Origin: Chromatiales bacterium
Lineage (GTDB): Bacteria; Pseudomonadota; Gammaproteobacteria; SZUA-152
DNA: 37,085 bases
Direction: 5' to 3'
Assembly (NCBI GenBank): GCA_026999335.1
Contig: JALTPW010000085.1
Coordinates: 1 to 37,085, forward strand
Made by a program: the position numbers and the translations under genes. Shown piece by piece: positions 24,760 through 32,679 of this stretch (position 1 is the stretch's first letter; each line of letters starts with the position of its first letter). The notes beneath the pieces are model-generated. The model searched no databases and was not told the origin of the DNA. It was given only the letters and a program-made list of their open reading frames with translations.

Positions 24760-25861
24760 TTTGTTCTCCTTTCAGGATTAGCAATGGATTAGCTTTTTTG
24801 CTGAATCTTCCTGAATATTCTTCGGCAGAAATAAGGCCGTCTTTCCTGTACCTTCTTATGATTTGAGCAAGATGCTTGGGCAGCCAGAGTTCACTGAGCA
24901 ATCGTTGATCGAGTTCCTGCCAGCGCTCAGAACTATCCTTTAGTTGGTTATGTAGCCATGTTTCAAGCGGTTTCAAATCTGGTTCCGGGGTAATCAATAC
25001 AGCCTGTTGTGGGTCATCAGAACTGCGAGCATAAAAACCGCCATCCGGGCAGATTTTCCAGATAACATTTTTCATTACATCCCTGCCCTTATCACTGTCA
25101 GTAAAGTGTGCTAGAATATAACGCTCTCTATTATTCTTCCCGAGCATTTTTATTGATGTTACCCATTTTGCGCCGTAAACATCTTTCAGCAATGTGATTG
25201 CTTTTTCCGCGCGCTCACCATAGTCAAGGCTTCTATCAATATCCCGCCACCTTTCTCCATTGAACACACTGTCCAGAGTTGATGAACTGACACCTCTTTT
25301 AAGGACATTAGCCATTTGCATATCCATTTCACGCCACATGATATTGACAAATAGCTCAACCCGGCCCGCTTTAAAAAGCTGAGAGAGAATGTCGCCCGGA
25401 ATAGTAAAACCAAAAGGATCAACAAAAACAAAAGCAGTTGCAAGCCGGCTGCTTGTTTTCTCCAGATGCGACAATATGCTCTTTAATGTCTTGAAACAAT
25501 CATCTGCACTGACAGATGCATAGACGCCTTTTGGAATATCATCTTTTAAAGATTTTATGTGTTTTATCAAAAGATCAGCATTCGTTTGATCTTTTTCCAT
25601 AAAAATAAAACGGACTTCGCTGTTTCCCAAAATGTTGTGAAGATGGCTATGAGATAAAAGAGTTTTTATCGCCACGAGTGGAGAAGCGTCTTCACCTGTC
25701 GTGAACTTCCCCCGGCCGGCATGGGTTTCAAGATATAAGATACGGTCGTAAGAAAAGCCCAGTATGGGGAACCAGGCCTTTAAATATTCGCGGACAATTT
25801 TGTGTTTTGCATACTGGAGAGGAAGAGGCCTCGCCCAATGTTTCTCATTTGCATCCTGCAT
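24743..25861 (-). CDS. tcmP: Three-Cys-motif partner protein TcmP
   Basis: 372 residues from the ATG at 25861 (AAAGGGG upstream); longer starts lack a good SD. N-terminal Rossmann-like domain with a SAM-type glycine loop ILYLETHAGRGKF (41-53) and SPLVAI, an acidic strand end FIFMEKD, and the motif VFVDPFGFTIP (145-155), reminiscent of the DPPY-type catalytic motif of methyltransferases. C-terminal winged-helix-like end (LPKHLAQIIRRYRKDGLISA). TcmP is named for its frequent pairing with the three-Cys Gp37/Gp68 proteins, as here. Biochemical role unknown; methyl or radical transfer to nucleic acid is a reasonable guess. Confidence 0.85.
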   Translation of the reverse strand: MQDANEKHWARPLPLQYAKHKIVREYLKAWFPILGFSYDRILYLETHAGRGKFTTGEDASPLVAIKTLLSHSHLHNILGNSEVRFIFMEKDQTNADLLIKHIKSLKDDIPKGVYASVSADDCFKTLKSILSHLEKTSSRLATAFVFVDPFGFTIPGDILSQLFKAGRVELFVNIMWREMDMQMANVLKRGVSSSTLDSVFNGERWRDIDRSLDYGERAEKAITLLKDVYGAKWVTSIKMLGKNNRERYILAHFTDSDKGRDVMKNVIWKICPDGGFYARSSDDPQQAVLITPEPDLKPLETWLHNQLKDSSERWQELDQRLLSELWLPKHLAQIIRRYRKDGLISAEEYSGRFSKKANPLLILKGEQNGGKQ

Positions 25862-25965
25862 GGTAATATCCCCTTTCATCCTGAAGTTAATCATCAATAA
25901 ATACGTCGTTCCTAACGCCTTCCTGTACAACCTAAAATGGGCGAATGCAGATATATATTTCACTG

Positions 25966-25990
25966 CTTATGCTTATATCACCAGCATAAG
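25966..25990. repeat. Inverted repeat upstream of tcmP
   Basis: CTTATGC (25966-25972) and GCATAAG (25984-25990) are inverted 11 nt apart, about 105 nt before the tcmP start. It could be an operator for the accessory pair. The stretch 25862-26014 holds no gene. Confidence 0.35.
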
Positions 25991-26014
25991 GACGGCACAG
26001 CCATCGCTTTTTTC

Positions 26015-26038
26015 AAAAACGACACCGGTGTCGTTTTT
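26015..26038. terminator. Perfect 24-bp palindrome, probable bidirectional terminator
   Basis: The half AAAAACGACACC is followed by its exact complement GGTGTCGTTTTT, giving a hairpin with a U-rich 3' side on either strand. It lies downstream of the repressor and upstream of tcmP, so it probably ends repressor transcription. It shares the ACCGGT centre and the preceding CTTTTTTC context with other palindromes nearby. Confidence 0.55.
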
Positions 26039-26052
26039 ACATCCCCTTACGC

Positions 26053-26080
26053 TCAAATCGGCCACCGGTGGGCGATTTGA
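26053..26080. repeat. ACCGGT-centred palindrome, copy A
   Basis: A 28-bp palindrome with one mismatched pair (left half TCAAATCGGCCACC). It is nearly identical to the copy at 26251-26278 and stands at the same distance from a repressor-type stop codon. Confidence 0.7.
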
Positions 26081-26088
26081 CAGTTTCG

Positions 26089-26244
26089 TCATATTTTCTT
26101 TTTTCTCTCTTCTATTTCCGCCGCGATCAGTTTGCCAACCAGCCGGCTGAGCATCAGAATGTAAAAACCCGCCAACCCGATGAAGTCTTGCTTTTCACTA
26201 AATAGCCATATTTTTTGAGCATATTTAGCATTTTTCGCAATGCC
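26089..26244 (-). pseudogene. Relic of a second repressor gene 3' end
   Basis: An open frame without a convincing start, 51 codons between a TAG and a TGA stop. Its last 17 residues, LVGKLIAAEIEERKKKI, are identical to the end of the intact repressor, and the residues before them (DFIGLAGFYILMLSR) are related but divergent. The DNA identity continues past the stop through the adjacent palindrome. It is best explained as the tail left behind when the immunity gene was replaced or duplicated. Confidence 0.65.
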
Positions 26245-26250
26245 CTACGC

Positions 26251-26278
26251 TCAAATCGGCCACCGGTGGCCGATTTGA
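26251..26278. repeat. ACCGGT-centred palindrome, copy B (perfect)
   Basis: The 14-nt half TCAAATCGGCCACC is followed by its exact complement, nine bases after the repressor stop codon on the minus strand. It could be a hairpin at the 3' end of the repressor mRNA or a protein-binding site. Confidence 0.75.
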
Positions 26279-26286
26279 CAATTTCG

Positions 26287-26823
26287 TCATATTTTCTTTT
26301 TTCTCTCCTCTATCTCCGCCGCGATCAGCTTACCCACGAGCTCCAGCTCTTTTGTATCCAGCCGGTTAAGTATCCGGATAAATGCCACCACCTCATCCCC
26401 GCCCTGTCGTACAAAGCCGGGCGGCTGCATTTTGTATGACGACAACTCGCTACTGTAAACCATACGCTCGCCCTGCGCTGCATCCCGAACCTGCATGTTC
26501 TCAGCAGCCGGGGGCGTGGCCCCCTCGCTTTTTTCAAATCGGACACCGGTAGCCGATTTGGATTCGTCCTCACGCGCAAGCAATGGCTCGCCTTCGCCGG
26601 TCAGAAGCCAGTCCACGTTGATTCCCATCGCTTCAAGTTTAGCTCGGGTTTTGGCTGTAGGCCTTCTGTTGTTCTTTATAATCGTATATAGTGTCCCCTT
26701 TTTTATACCTGACGTGGATAGGAAGTCAATTTTTCTTGTGTAGCCCATTTTTTTGATCAAAAATTCTAATCTTTGGCCAATATTTTTATCATCAACTATC
26801 ATTTTTAATCTTTTTCTTGACAT
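26287..26823 (-). CDS. Phage repressor (CI/Mu c-like, HTH)
   Basis: 178 residues, divergent from the early operon. N-terminal HTH domain at about 14-72: IGQRLEFLIKKMGYTRKIDF, then GIKKGTLYTIIKNNRRP, and the family-typical INVDWLLTGEGEPL. A linker follows that is partly encoded by an imperfect copy of the ACCGGT palindrome, then a C-terminal helical oligomerisation part. No LexA/CI Ser-Lys protease domain is seen, so relief of repression probably does not use RecA-style self-cleavage. The start is the ATG nearest the operator region; M8 is an alternative. Confidence 0.85.
   Translation of the reverse strand: MSRKRLKMIVDDKNIGQRLEFLIKKMGYTRKIDFLSTSGIKKGTLYTIIKNNRRPTAKTRAKLEAMGINVDWLLTGEGEPLLAREDESKSATGVRFEKSEGATPPAAENMQVRDAAQGERMVYSSELSSYKMQPPGFVRQGGDEVVAFIRILNRLDTKELELVGKLIAAEIEERKKKI
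26534..26561. repeat. ACCGGT-centred palindrome, copy C, inside the repressor gene
   Basis: Left half TCAAATCGGACACC, right half GGTAGCCGATTTGG; three mismatched pairs. It lies in frame in the repressor coding sequence and encodes part of the linker (SKSATGVRFEKS). Confidence 0.6.
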
Positions 26824-26890
26824 TAAAAGTTTAAAGGTTTATTTTAACGCCGTCGATGTTTAAAATATAGAACAAAAAAATGGAGACGGT
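26824..26890. promoter_or_regulatory. Divergent early/repressor promoter-operator region
   Basis: 67 nt between the divergent repressor and Cro/Ner-like genes, very AT-rich. GTTTAAA occurs at 26829-26835 and 26858-26864, 29 nt apart, as possible operator half-sites. TAAAAT at 26861-26866 is a candidate -10 for the rightward early promoter, with a weak TTTATT 17 nt upstream. The ACCGGT palindromes are absent here. Confidence 0.5.
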
Positions 26891-27118
26891 ATGTGCAAAA
26901 TTAAACCTGTAATTCGCGTCAGTAAGCCTGAATATAGAACAATTATCAGGAGGCGCATGGGTTTAACGCAATCAGATTTAGCGGCTATTTTAGGCTTTAG
27001 TCATCGCTATGTGACGTACCTTGAACGTGGTACAAGAAACAGCAAAAACTACGATCGCAAGCTCGAAAAGCTTTACGAACAGTACCGCAAACAATCCGCG
27101 CAGCGCAGGGCTGCATAA
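26891..27118 (+). CDS. Cro/Ner-like early regulator (XRE-type HTH)
   Basis: 75 residues, first gene of the rightward operon, with GGAG before the ATG. The HTH is at about 18-50: TIIRRRMGLTQSDLAAILGF then SHRYVTYLERGTRN. The C-terminus is basic (RKLEKLYEQYRKQSAQRR). By position opposite the repressor it should act like Mu Ner or lambda Cro, shutting off repressor and early transcription. Confidence 0.8.
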   Translation: MCKIKPVIRVSKPEYRTIIRRRMGLTQSDLAAILGFSHRYVTYLERGTRNSKNYDRKLEKLYEQYRKQSAQRRAA

Positions 27119-27230
27119 CAATCTAACCCACCAACAAACGCAGGGCAAGGAAGAAATGACCGTTAAAATCATTTTAACAGCTTTGATCTGCAGCGTCTTC
27201 TGCGTGCATATCCCCAGGAAAGGAGATATC

Positions 27231-27689
27231 ATGCTGAACCTGACCGAGGCCATCGCAGGCACCGTCCGCCAATCCGGTTTCAACATCAAACAACTCGCCG
27301 ACAAAACCGGGTTCTCGGAAAACTATCTCTACCGCATTTCTACTCCCGGGGCTTCCGGCTGCGACCTGACTATTCCGCGCGCCGGCAAGCTTATGCAGAT
27401 CACCCGCAACTACAGCATTCTCGATGTGCAGAACCGGCAACACGGCTTTTTGCGTGTGCGCCCGCCGCGCAGCCGTGTTAACCATCTCGGCCAGGGCGAA
27501 ATTCTCGATCGCCTGCACATTCTGCATCTCGAACTGGTGCACAACCTGCGCCTGTTTTTTCCCAAACCAACAGAAAAAAACCGCGATGCCGCAACGCAAT
27601 CTCTCTACGAACTCGCATGTTTCGTCGAGGGCTTGCGCAAGCGCGTCAACTCGGACTGGCGTCAGCTCGAACTCGATCTCGGCGCCTGA
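27231..27689 (+). CDS. Early HTH DNA-binding protein
   Basis: 152 residues from ATG 27231, which has AAAGGAG 6 nt upstream. N-terminal HTH: FNIKQLADKTGFSENYLYRI, followed by a CII-like helical part (GKLMQITRNYSILDV) and a C-terminal helical bundle (ELVHNLRLFFPK, LACFVEGLRKRVNSDW). An in-frame ATG at 27156 with AAGGAAG would add 25 hydrophobic residues; I consider it less likely. Role: early transcription regulation. Confidence 0.7.
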   Translation: MLNLTEAIAGTVRQSGFNIKQLADKTGFSENYLYRISTPGASGCDLTIPRAGKLMQITRNYSILDVQNRQHGFLRVRPPRSRVNHLGQGEILDRLHILHLELVHNLRLFFPKPTEKNRDAATQSLYELACFVEGLRKRVNSDWRQLELDLGA

Positions 27690-27711
27690 ACCAAAAAACG
27701 GGAGACGACCC

Positions 27712-28152
27712 ATGCAAAACACGATGCAAACCCTGTACACGTACCTGCCCAAGCCCGGCGACGGTATCGATGATCTCATGCTTATTCTTATCATCACGCT
27801 GTCCGTTCTCGGGCTGGCCGTCTGGGCCGCGGGGCGGCTGAGTGCTTATCTCTTCGACCGCCAAATCGGTATCATCATCGGCCCGGATGACCCGGAGAAG
27901 AAACGCGCCTTTGTGCGCCGCACCGGGCGCGACCTGAACAAACAAATGCGCTGGGTACGTCGCCGCGTCGGGCGCACGCACAGTTTTACTTTTGCCGGCA
28001 AAAGGTGGCACCTGCCACGCCTGCAACCCTTTATGGGGCTCGCACACAAAGACATCTCCGTCCGTGCCGTGCCTGGACGAAATGACATCGTGCACATCCT
28101 CGTCAACGATATGATCTTCGAGATCACTCAGCGCGGTGAGCTGCGCAGTTAA
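27712..28152 (+). CDS. Early membrane protein, unknown function
   Basis: 146 residues with GGGAG upstream. One membrane helix at about 21-43 (DLMLILIITLSVLGLAVWAA), then a cytoplasmic basic domain (GRDLNKQMRWVRRRVGRTHS) with a beta-rich end. No family recognised; membrane anchoring of an early phage function or superinfection exclusion is possible. Confidence 0.6.
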   Translation: MQNTMQTLYTYLPKPGDGIDDLMLILIITLSVLGLAVWAAGRLSAYLFDRQIGIIIGPDDPEKKRAFVRRTGRDLNKQMRWVRRRVGRTHSFTFAGKRWHLPRLQPFMGLAHKDISVRAVPGRNDIVHILVNDMIFEITQRGELRS

Positions 28153-28162
28153 GGGGGAGGAT

Positions 28163-28606
28163 ATGATCGCTGAACAAATCAGGAAAATTGTTGCCGCCCG
28201 GGCCGGCCTGCGGGAAAGTGACAGGCGCGTTGAGACTTTCATGAATCTGCTTGCTGACCTCGTCGAGGCCGGCACCAGGGCAGATCAGCGTACCGCCTTC
28301 GACGCCATCCTGCGCTACGGCCGGCTTTACGGTTTCTGCACAACTCAGGAAGAAGTCTTCAGCTTGTTCGAAGACCCGCACAGCACAACACAGGAGAAAG
28401 CCATGACACCGACCAACGCAGAACGCGAACTCAAAAATATGCGCAAAAGCTTGTGTACGCATATCGTCATTCTGAACAACTTTTCCCTCGTTTCCCATCG
28501 CGGCTGGCGCATTACCAAGGACGGCCGCATGACTCCCAGGGAAATTTCAGATGCGTTGTTTGAGCTGGAAGAAATCGCAACCAGAAACGGCGGGAGGGCG
28601 AATTGA
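28163..28606 (+). CDS. Unknown early protein with possible internal start
   Basis: 147 residues after GGGGGAGG. The N-terminal half is helical (VETFMNLLADLVEAGTRADQ). An in-frame ATG at 28403, preceded by AGGAG at ideal spacing, could give a separate 67-residue protein (MTPTNAERELKNMRKSLCTH). No known family. Confidence 0.6.
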   Translation: MIAEQIRKIVAARAGLRESDRRVETFMNLLADLVEAGTRADQRTAFDAILRYGRLYGFCTTQEEVFSLFEDPHSTTQEKAMTPTNAERELKNMRKSLCTHIVILNNFSLVSHRGWRITKDGRMTPREISDALFELEEIATRNGGRAN

Positions 28607-28938
28607 CGGCAGCAGACGACAAATATATCATCCGCGCCCTGGCCGATGGGCTTGAATGCATTAACTCCATCATCGCCCACACCACCCCGCTGCAGATGTA
28701 TAGCATCGCCGAGCTGGCGGATATTTGCAACCTCGATTACAACAAAACATTTCGCGTTTGCAAAACCATCGCCGCCAGCGGCTGGATGGAGATCAGCGCC
28801 GACGGCAAAAAATTCGCGCTCAGCAGGAAGTTTTTTGCCCTGCCAGGGCGCTATCTCAACAAACTGAAAAAACTGCACTATGACCTCGCTGCCGAGGTCT
28901 CAGCATTCAACGATGAGGTGTTCGATGTCCAAAAATAA
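28603..28938 (+). CDS. Winged-helix DNA-binding protein
   Basis: 111 residues starting at TTG that overlaps the previous stop (TTGA), with GGGAGG at good spacing. A MarR/IclR-type winged helix: QMYSIAELADICNLDYNKTF for the HTH and RVCKTIAASGWMEISADGKK for the wing. C-terminal helix (YLNKLKKLHYDLAAEVSAF). A host-like early regulator. Confidence 0.7.
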   Translation: MTAADDKYIIRALADGLECINSIIAHTTPLQMYSIAELADICNLDYNKTFRVCKTIAASGWMEISADGKKFALSRKFFALPGRYLNKLKKLHYDLAAEVSAFNDEVFDVQK

Positions 28939-29866
28939 CGACAAAACAAGACCAAATCCAGATGCACAGAAAAAAGCGAAAGACGCTATTCAACTCTATG
29001 ACAAAGCCAAAGCGTTGCAGCAGAAGCGGTATCAGGAAGTCGCGGTTTTTGCCGACGGGCAGGACTATAACAGAGACCGCTATATCCGTCGTCTGCGCAA
29101 AGCCGCGCAGACCGCCGTGTTCGCCAACCTGGAAGTCGGCCGTTGTCTCATCGTTCTCAAACAAATGGAAGGACACGGCGATTTCCTCGCCGCTCTGGAA
29201 CAGGTTGGCATCACTGAAAGAACAGCGCGACGATACATCGCCGTCACCAAGCAGTTTTATGGGTTTGACGATGACTTTGTCCGCGAAATGGGCACGACAA
29301 AGCTCTATACCCTGCTAGCGGCCCCGCAAGCTGAGGTGGAGAATTTAAAACAAGATGGCGAGTTCATGGGCAAAGATAAAGAGGAACTCGTCGCCATGAG
29401 CAAGCGCGATCTCGAGGAATACATCAAGCGCGAGAAGGAAAAGCTCAAGTTTAAGTTGCAGCAGGAAAAGGATGCCAAGGAGAAACTGCTGGATGAACGC
29501 ACTGCCCTGAAAAAGGAACGCGATGACCTGCAAAAACGCGTTCGCCAGTTGGCGACAGGCGAAAAGCCGGCGGACCCGCTGCCGAGCTGGTGGGGCGAAT
29601 ATAACAACTTCATCGGCGCGACAGAGGCTTTTGCGCACAAGCTGGCAAAAGACCCGCCGAACCTGGATGACGAACTGATGCTGGCAAGATGCCAGTTCCT
29701 GCAGCAACGCATCGAACGCGAGCTTGCGTTCGTCTGGCGCTGGCTGAGGAAAAATGTCGTTGACCCGGTAGAATTCAAAGACCGGACGCGTGAAAAACTC
29801 GCTGAAATCGAAAACTCCGGGAAGTTCGACTTCTCCGCTTTTGACCAGGATTTTGACGAAGACTGA
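28925..29866 (+). CDS. Coiled-coil DUF3102-like protein
   Basis: 313 residues from ATG 28925 (GAGGTG upstream). An HTH-like segment VGRCLIVLKQMEGHGDFLAA then ALEQVGITERTARRYIAVTK matches the DUF3102 pattern found in phages and plasmids. A long charged coiled coil follows at about 150-215 (EEYIKREKEKLKFKLQQEKD). C-terminal helical domain with WWGEYNNFIGATEAFAHKLA. It directly precedes the transposase. Probable DNA-binding role in replication or regulation. Confidence 0.65.
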   Translation: MSKNNDKTRPNPDAQKKAKDAIQLYDKAKALQQKRYQEVAVFADGQDYNRDRYIRRLRKAAQTAVFANLEVGRCLIVLKQMEGHGDFLAALEQVGITERTARRYIAVTKQFYGFDDDFVREMGTTKLYTLLAAPQAEVENLKQDGEFMGKDKEELVAMSKRDLEEYIKREKEKLKFKLQQEKDAKEKLLDERTALKKERDDLQKRVRQLATGEKPADPLPSWWGEYNNFIGATEAFAHKLAKDPPNLDDELMLARCQFLQQRIERELAFVWRWLRKNVVDPVEFKDRTREKLAEIENSGKFDFSAFDQDFDED

Positions 29867-29889
29867 CACATCTCACCCCCCGATAAGGT

Positions 29890-31503
29890 ATGAAATTGGA
29901 CAAAGAACACATCGACATCATCAGGGAAGAGATGGCGGGTTTGACAGGGAAATACGCAAGGAGAAAAGCACGGATGCTGGCGGAACAGTTCGGTTGTGAT
30001 GTTACGCGTGTGTACCACCATAGCCGGGACGTGCGCCCACGGCGCAGTCGCCGCGCGGACAAAGGCGCCATGAAAGCGATAGAGGAAGATGCATTCACCT
30101 CGCTTTCGTGGTACACCGTGCGCGGAGATTTCAGCGCACCAACGATTTGCGAGGTAGCACGGGCGAACAATCTCGGTTCCGTTAACCCGGCGACATACAA
30201 CAGGCATCTGCGGCAAAAAGGAATCAGCCGAAGCAGAAATAAAAAAGACCTGCGACCATACGTGAGTTTTGAAGCGAAATACCCGAACCAGCTTCATCAA
30301 ATCGATTCCACCGTAGCACAACAGTTCTACCTGGATGATGACGGGACTATCGGATATGAAGGGCCGCATCAACGCTATAAAAACAAACCCGGTAACAAAA
30401 AACCGCGCATCACACTGTTGGCCCTGCGGGATGATTATAGTCGCGCGCTCTATGCACGCTTTTATCTCGGCAACCATACCTACGCGTGGATGGATTTTCT
30501 TTATCACGCCTGGCGCGCGAAGGATGATATCCCCGGGTTCCCATTTCGCGGTATGCCACACTTCATTTACACAGATAACGACTCCGTTGTAAAGTCAAAA
30601 AAGTTCACCAACGCGATGCGGATTCTGGATGTAAAAATCATCAAGCACGAAGTCGGCAATTCGCGCGCAAAAGGGAAAGTCGAAAACTCCTTCAAATTTC
30701 TGCAGGAATTCGAGAAGAATACCAAATTCGGCAAGTGGAAATCGCTGGAGCAGGCGAACGCTGACCTCGCTGATTATCTCTACTACGTCAACAATCGCCC
30801 GCACAGCACGACCGGGGTGGCGCCTTTCGAGCGCTGGGTCAGTATCCCTGCAAAACGCTTAATCGATGTGCCGGACGAAGACATTATGCGCCTGTTGCAT
30901 ATGGATACCATCCGGCGCAAGATCAACCGCGACATGTGCGTTAAGATCGATGGCAGAGCGTGGCAACTCCCCTTCCGTGAGCCCTTTCTGAAATTCATCG
31001 ACGAGATGGTGGAAATCTACCGCATGCCGGGTGAGCGGGAAAAAATATGGGTTGTACTCAACGACAAAGAGTACGAAGTCCAATACACCGAAAAAGGATT
31101 GCGCGGGCTCGGCCGGCACGAGGCCCCGCCGGAGCCGGAATTTGTCAAACACAAACGGGAAATCGAAGCACAGGAAAACCCCGGTTTGCGCATCCGGGGA
31201 ATTTACAAAGAAGCGTGGCGGCGCCCCTATATCTCGCAACAGGGGCAGCCCTTCGACGAGAGTCGCGTCCCCGGGGATGGTGTGAAAATCGACCAGGTTA
31301 TGCGTAGCAGAACGTGGTTCGTCCTGGAGCTGCAGGCAGAGGGTTGGTGCAGTGCACCGCCGACAGCAGAAGAAACAGCCTGGATCGAAACGATCATGGC
31401 TGGAAAAACAGAGCATCCGGAAAGTTATTTCCGCGATGTGTTGCAGCAGCTCAAAAACGGCGACATGGCGATAAACCAACGTCGTGTCGCCGGGCAGGCA
31501 TAA
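29890..31503 (+). CDS. MuA-like DDE transposase
   Basis: 537 residues. N-terminal HTH region (about 1-110), then the rve/DDE core: D139 in LHQIDST, D229 in HFIYTDNDS and E265 in KGKVENSFKFLQ, with 35 residues between the second Asp and the Glu. The beta-barrel domain follows (VPDEDIMRLLHMDTIRRKIN). It is shorter than Mu MuA (663 aa), as is common outside proteobacteria. It cuts the phage ends and joins them to target DNA, driving integration and replicative transposition. Confidence 0.95.
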   Translation: MKLDKEHIDIIREEMAGLTGKYARRKARMLAEQFGCDVTRVYHHSRDVRPRRSRRADKGAMKAIEEDAFTSLSWYTVRGDFSAPTICEVARANNLGSVNPATYNRHLRQKGISRSRNKKDLRPYVSFEAKYPNQLHQIDSTVAQQFYLDDDGTIGYEGPHQRYKNKPGNKKPRITLLALRDDYSRALYARFYLGNHTYAWMDFLYHAWRAKDDIPGFPFRGMPHFIYTDNDSVVKSKKFTNAMRILDVKIIKHEVGNSRAKGKVENSFKFLQEFEKNTKFGKWKSLEQANADLADYLYYVNNRPHSTTGVAPFERWVSIPAKRLIDVPDEDIMRLLHMDTIRRKINRDMCVKIDGRAWQLPFREPFLKFIDEMVEIYRMPGEREKIWVVLNDKEYEVQYTEKGLRGLGRHEAPPEPEFVKHKREIEAQENPGLRIRGIYKEAWRRPYISQQGQPFDESRVPGDGVKIDQVMRSRTWFVLELQAEGWCSAPPTAEETAWIETIMAGKTEHPESYFRDVLQQLKNGDMAINQRRVAGQA

Positions 31504-31521
31504 TACGAAGGAAACGGGAAG

Positions 31522-32679
31522 ATGAAAGGAGAAAACAAAAGATACCGGCTGCACGAGATACTCGTAACCTGTGGGGTGTCGTATCGACTTCTCGCACAGG
31601 AAGCGGGGATCGCGCGCACGGTACTGTACGAAATCGTCCGCTGGCAGCGGTTCCCAAAACGGCAGAATCGCGCAACAGTCATTGCGAACATAGAAAACGC
31701 ATTACGCCGGCAGGGCATCGCCGCGGAAACAATTCAGACGTGCTGGGAACTTGTCCCGGTCACGACCACCAGCCCGCTGAAAAAAACCGGGCTTGCACAC
31801 GTACTCAAAGGAGGCGCACAAGTGATACCTCAGGAGATTTTGCGCGAGTTGGGTCTGAACAAAGACCCTTTTACAAACGAGCTGGAAAGCATCGCAGACG
31901 TATTTGCGACGCCGCAACACAACCATGCCCTCAGCAAGATGCTTGATGCGGCAAAGAACTGCAAATTCATCGGGCTTTGGGGCAAGGTAGGCAGTGGTAA
32001 GACAGTGCTAAAAACTCTCTTCGAAGAGCGGCTCGGAATGGAGAAAAACTACCTCATCTCCGAACCATTTATCAACCAGAAAAACCGGCTGAAACCCAGC
32101 TCTCTGGCGGACGCCATGATCCAGGACTTCCTCTTTCTGCGCGGCGGTACCGGGACGAACGGCCAGCTTACAGCCCCACAGAATCTTGAAGCGAAAAACC
32201 GCTGGCTCAAGCGCATTATGCGTGAAAAAAGCCGGGATGGGAAAAAGCTGATCCTGATGATCGACGAAGCTCACGATCTGACTCTCGATACTTTGAAAGC
32301 GCTGAAACGCTTTCACGAGCTGCAGGACGGTTTCCGCAAACAGCTCGCGATTATCCTGCTTGGGCAGGAAGAACTCTATCATAAGATGGGTGACCCGCGC
32401 ATTCGCGAAGTCGCCGCGCGGATAGACCTGGTACAGTTGCAACCGATCCCCAGACAGACACAGAAATACCTCGAATATAAAATTACCAGGGCGGGAGGCG
32501 AGCTGGAACGTGTGTTGACCTCAGACGCTATCAAAACTATCACTCGGCTGCTGCCGCAGGCAAACCCGCTTGAGATCAACGTCCTCGCCAGTTCTGCCAT
32601 TATCACCGCCTGGCGATCCGGCAGTATGCCGGCAACCGGCGAAGCGGTCGAGCTGGCTTATAAGGAGATCGGCACATGA
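31522..32679 (+). CDS. MuB-like AAA+ transposition target-capture ATPase
   Basis: 385 residues. N-terminal HTH (YRLLAQEAGIARTVLYEIVR), Walker A GKVGSGKT at 154-161, Walker B LILMIDEAHDL with DE at 248-249, and the ExeA-like AAA+ stretch KQLAIILLGQEELYHKMG. It would bind target DNA, activate the transposase and provide target immunity. Only 18 nt separate it from the transposase stop. Confidence 0.93.
   Translation: MKGENKRYRLHEILVTCGVSYRLLAQEAGIARTVLYEIVRWQRFPKRQNRATVIANIENALRRQGIAAETIQTCWELVPVTTTSPLKKTGLAHVLKGGAQVIPQEILRELGLNKDPFTNELESIADVFATPQHNHALSKMLDAAKNCKFIGLWGKVGSGKTVLKTLFEERLGMEKNYLISEPFINQKNRLKPSSLADAMIQDFLFLRGGTGTNGQLTAPQNLEAKNRWLKRIMREKSRDGKKLILMIDEAHDLTLDTLKALKRFHELQDGFRKQLAIILLGQEELYHKMGDPRIREVAARIDLVQLQPIPRQTQKYLEYKITRAGGELERVLTSDAIKTITRLLPQANPLEINVLASSAIITAWRSGSMPATGEAVELAYKEIGT

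Noticed and set aside
26015..26561. Repeated palindromes as a CRISPR array
   Set aside because: Copies are irregularly spaced, vary in sequence, one is inside a gene, and no cas genes are present.
27174..27797. Open frame of 207 codons on the minus strand in the early region
   Set aside because: Antisense to well-supported early genes with good SDs.
29305..30561. Long open frame (418 codons) on the minus strand
   Set aside because: It is antisense to the transposase and DUF3102-like genes, has biased composition (Ser/Phe/Arg-rich) and no SD or family pattern.
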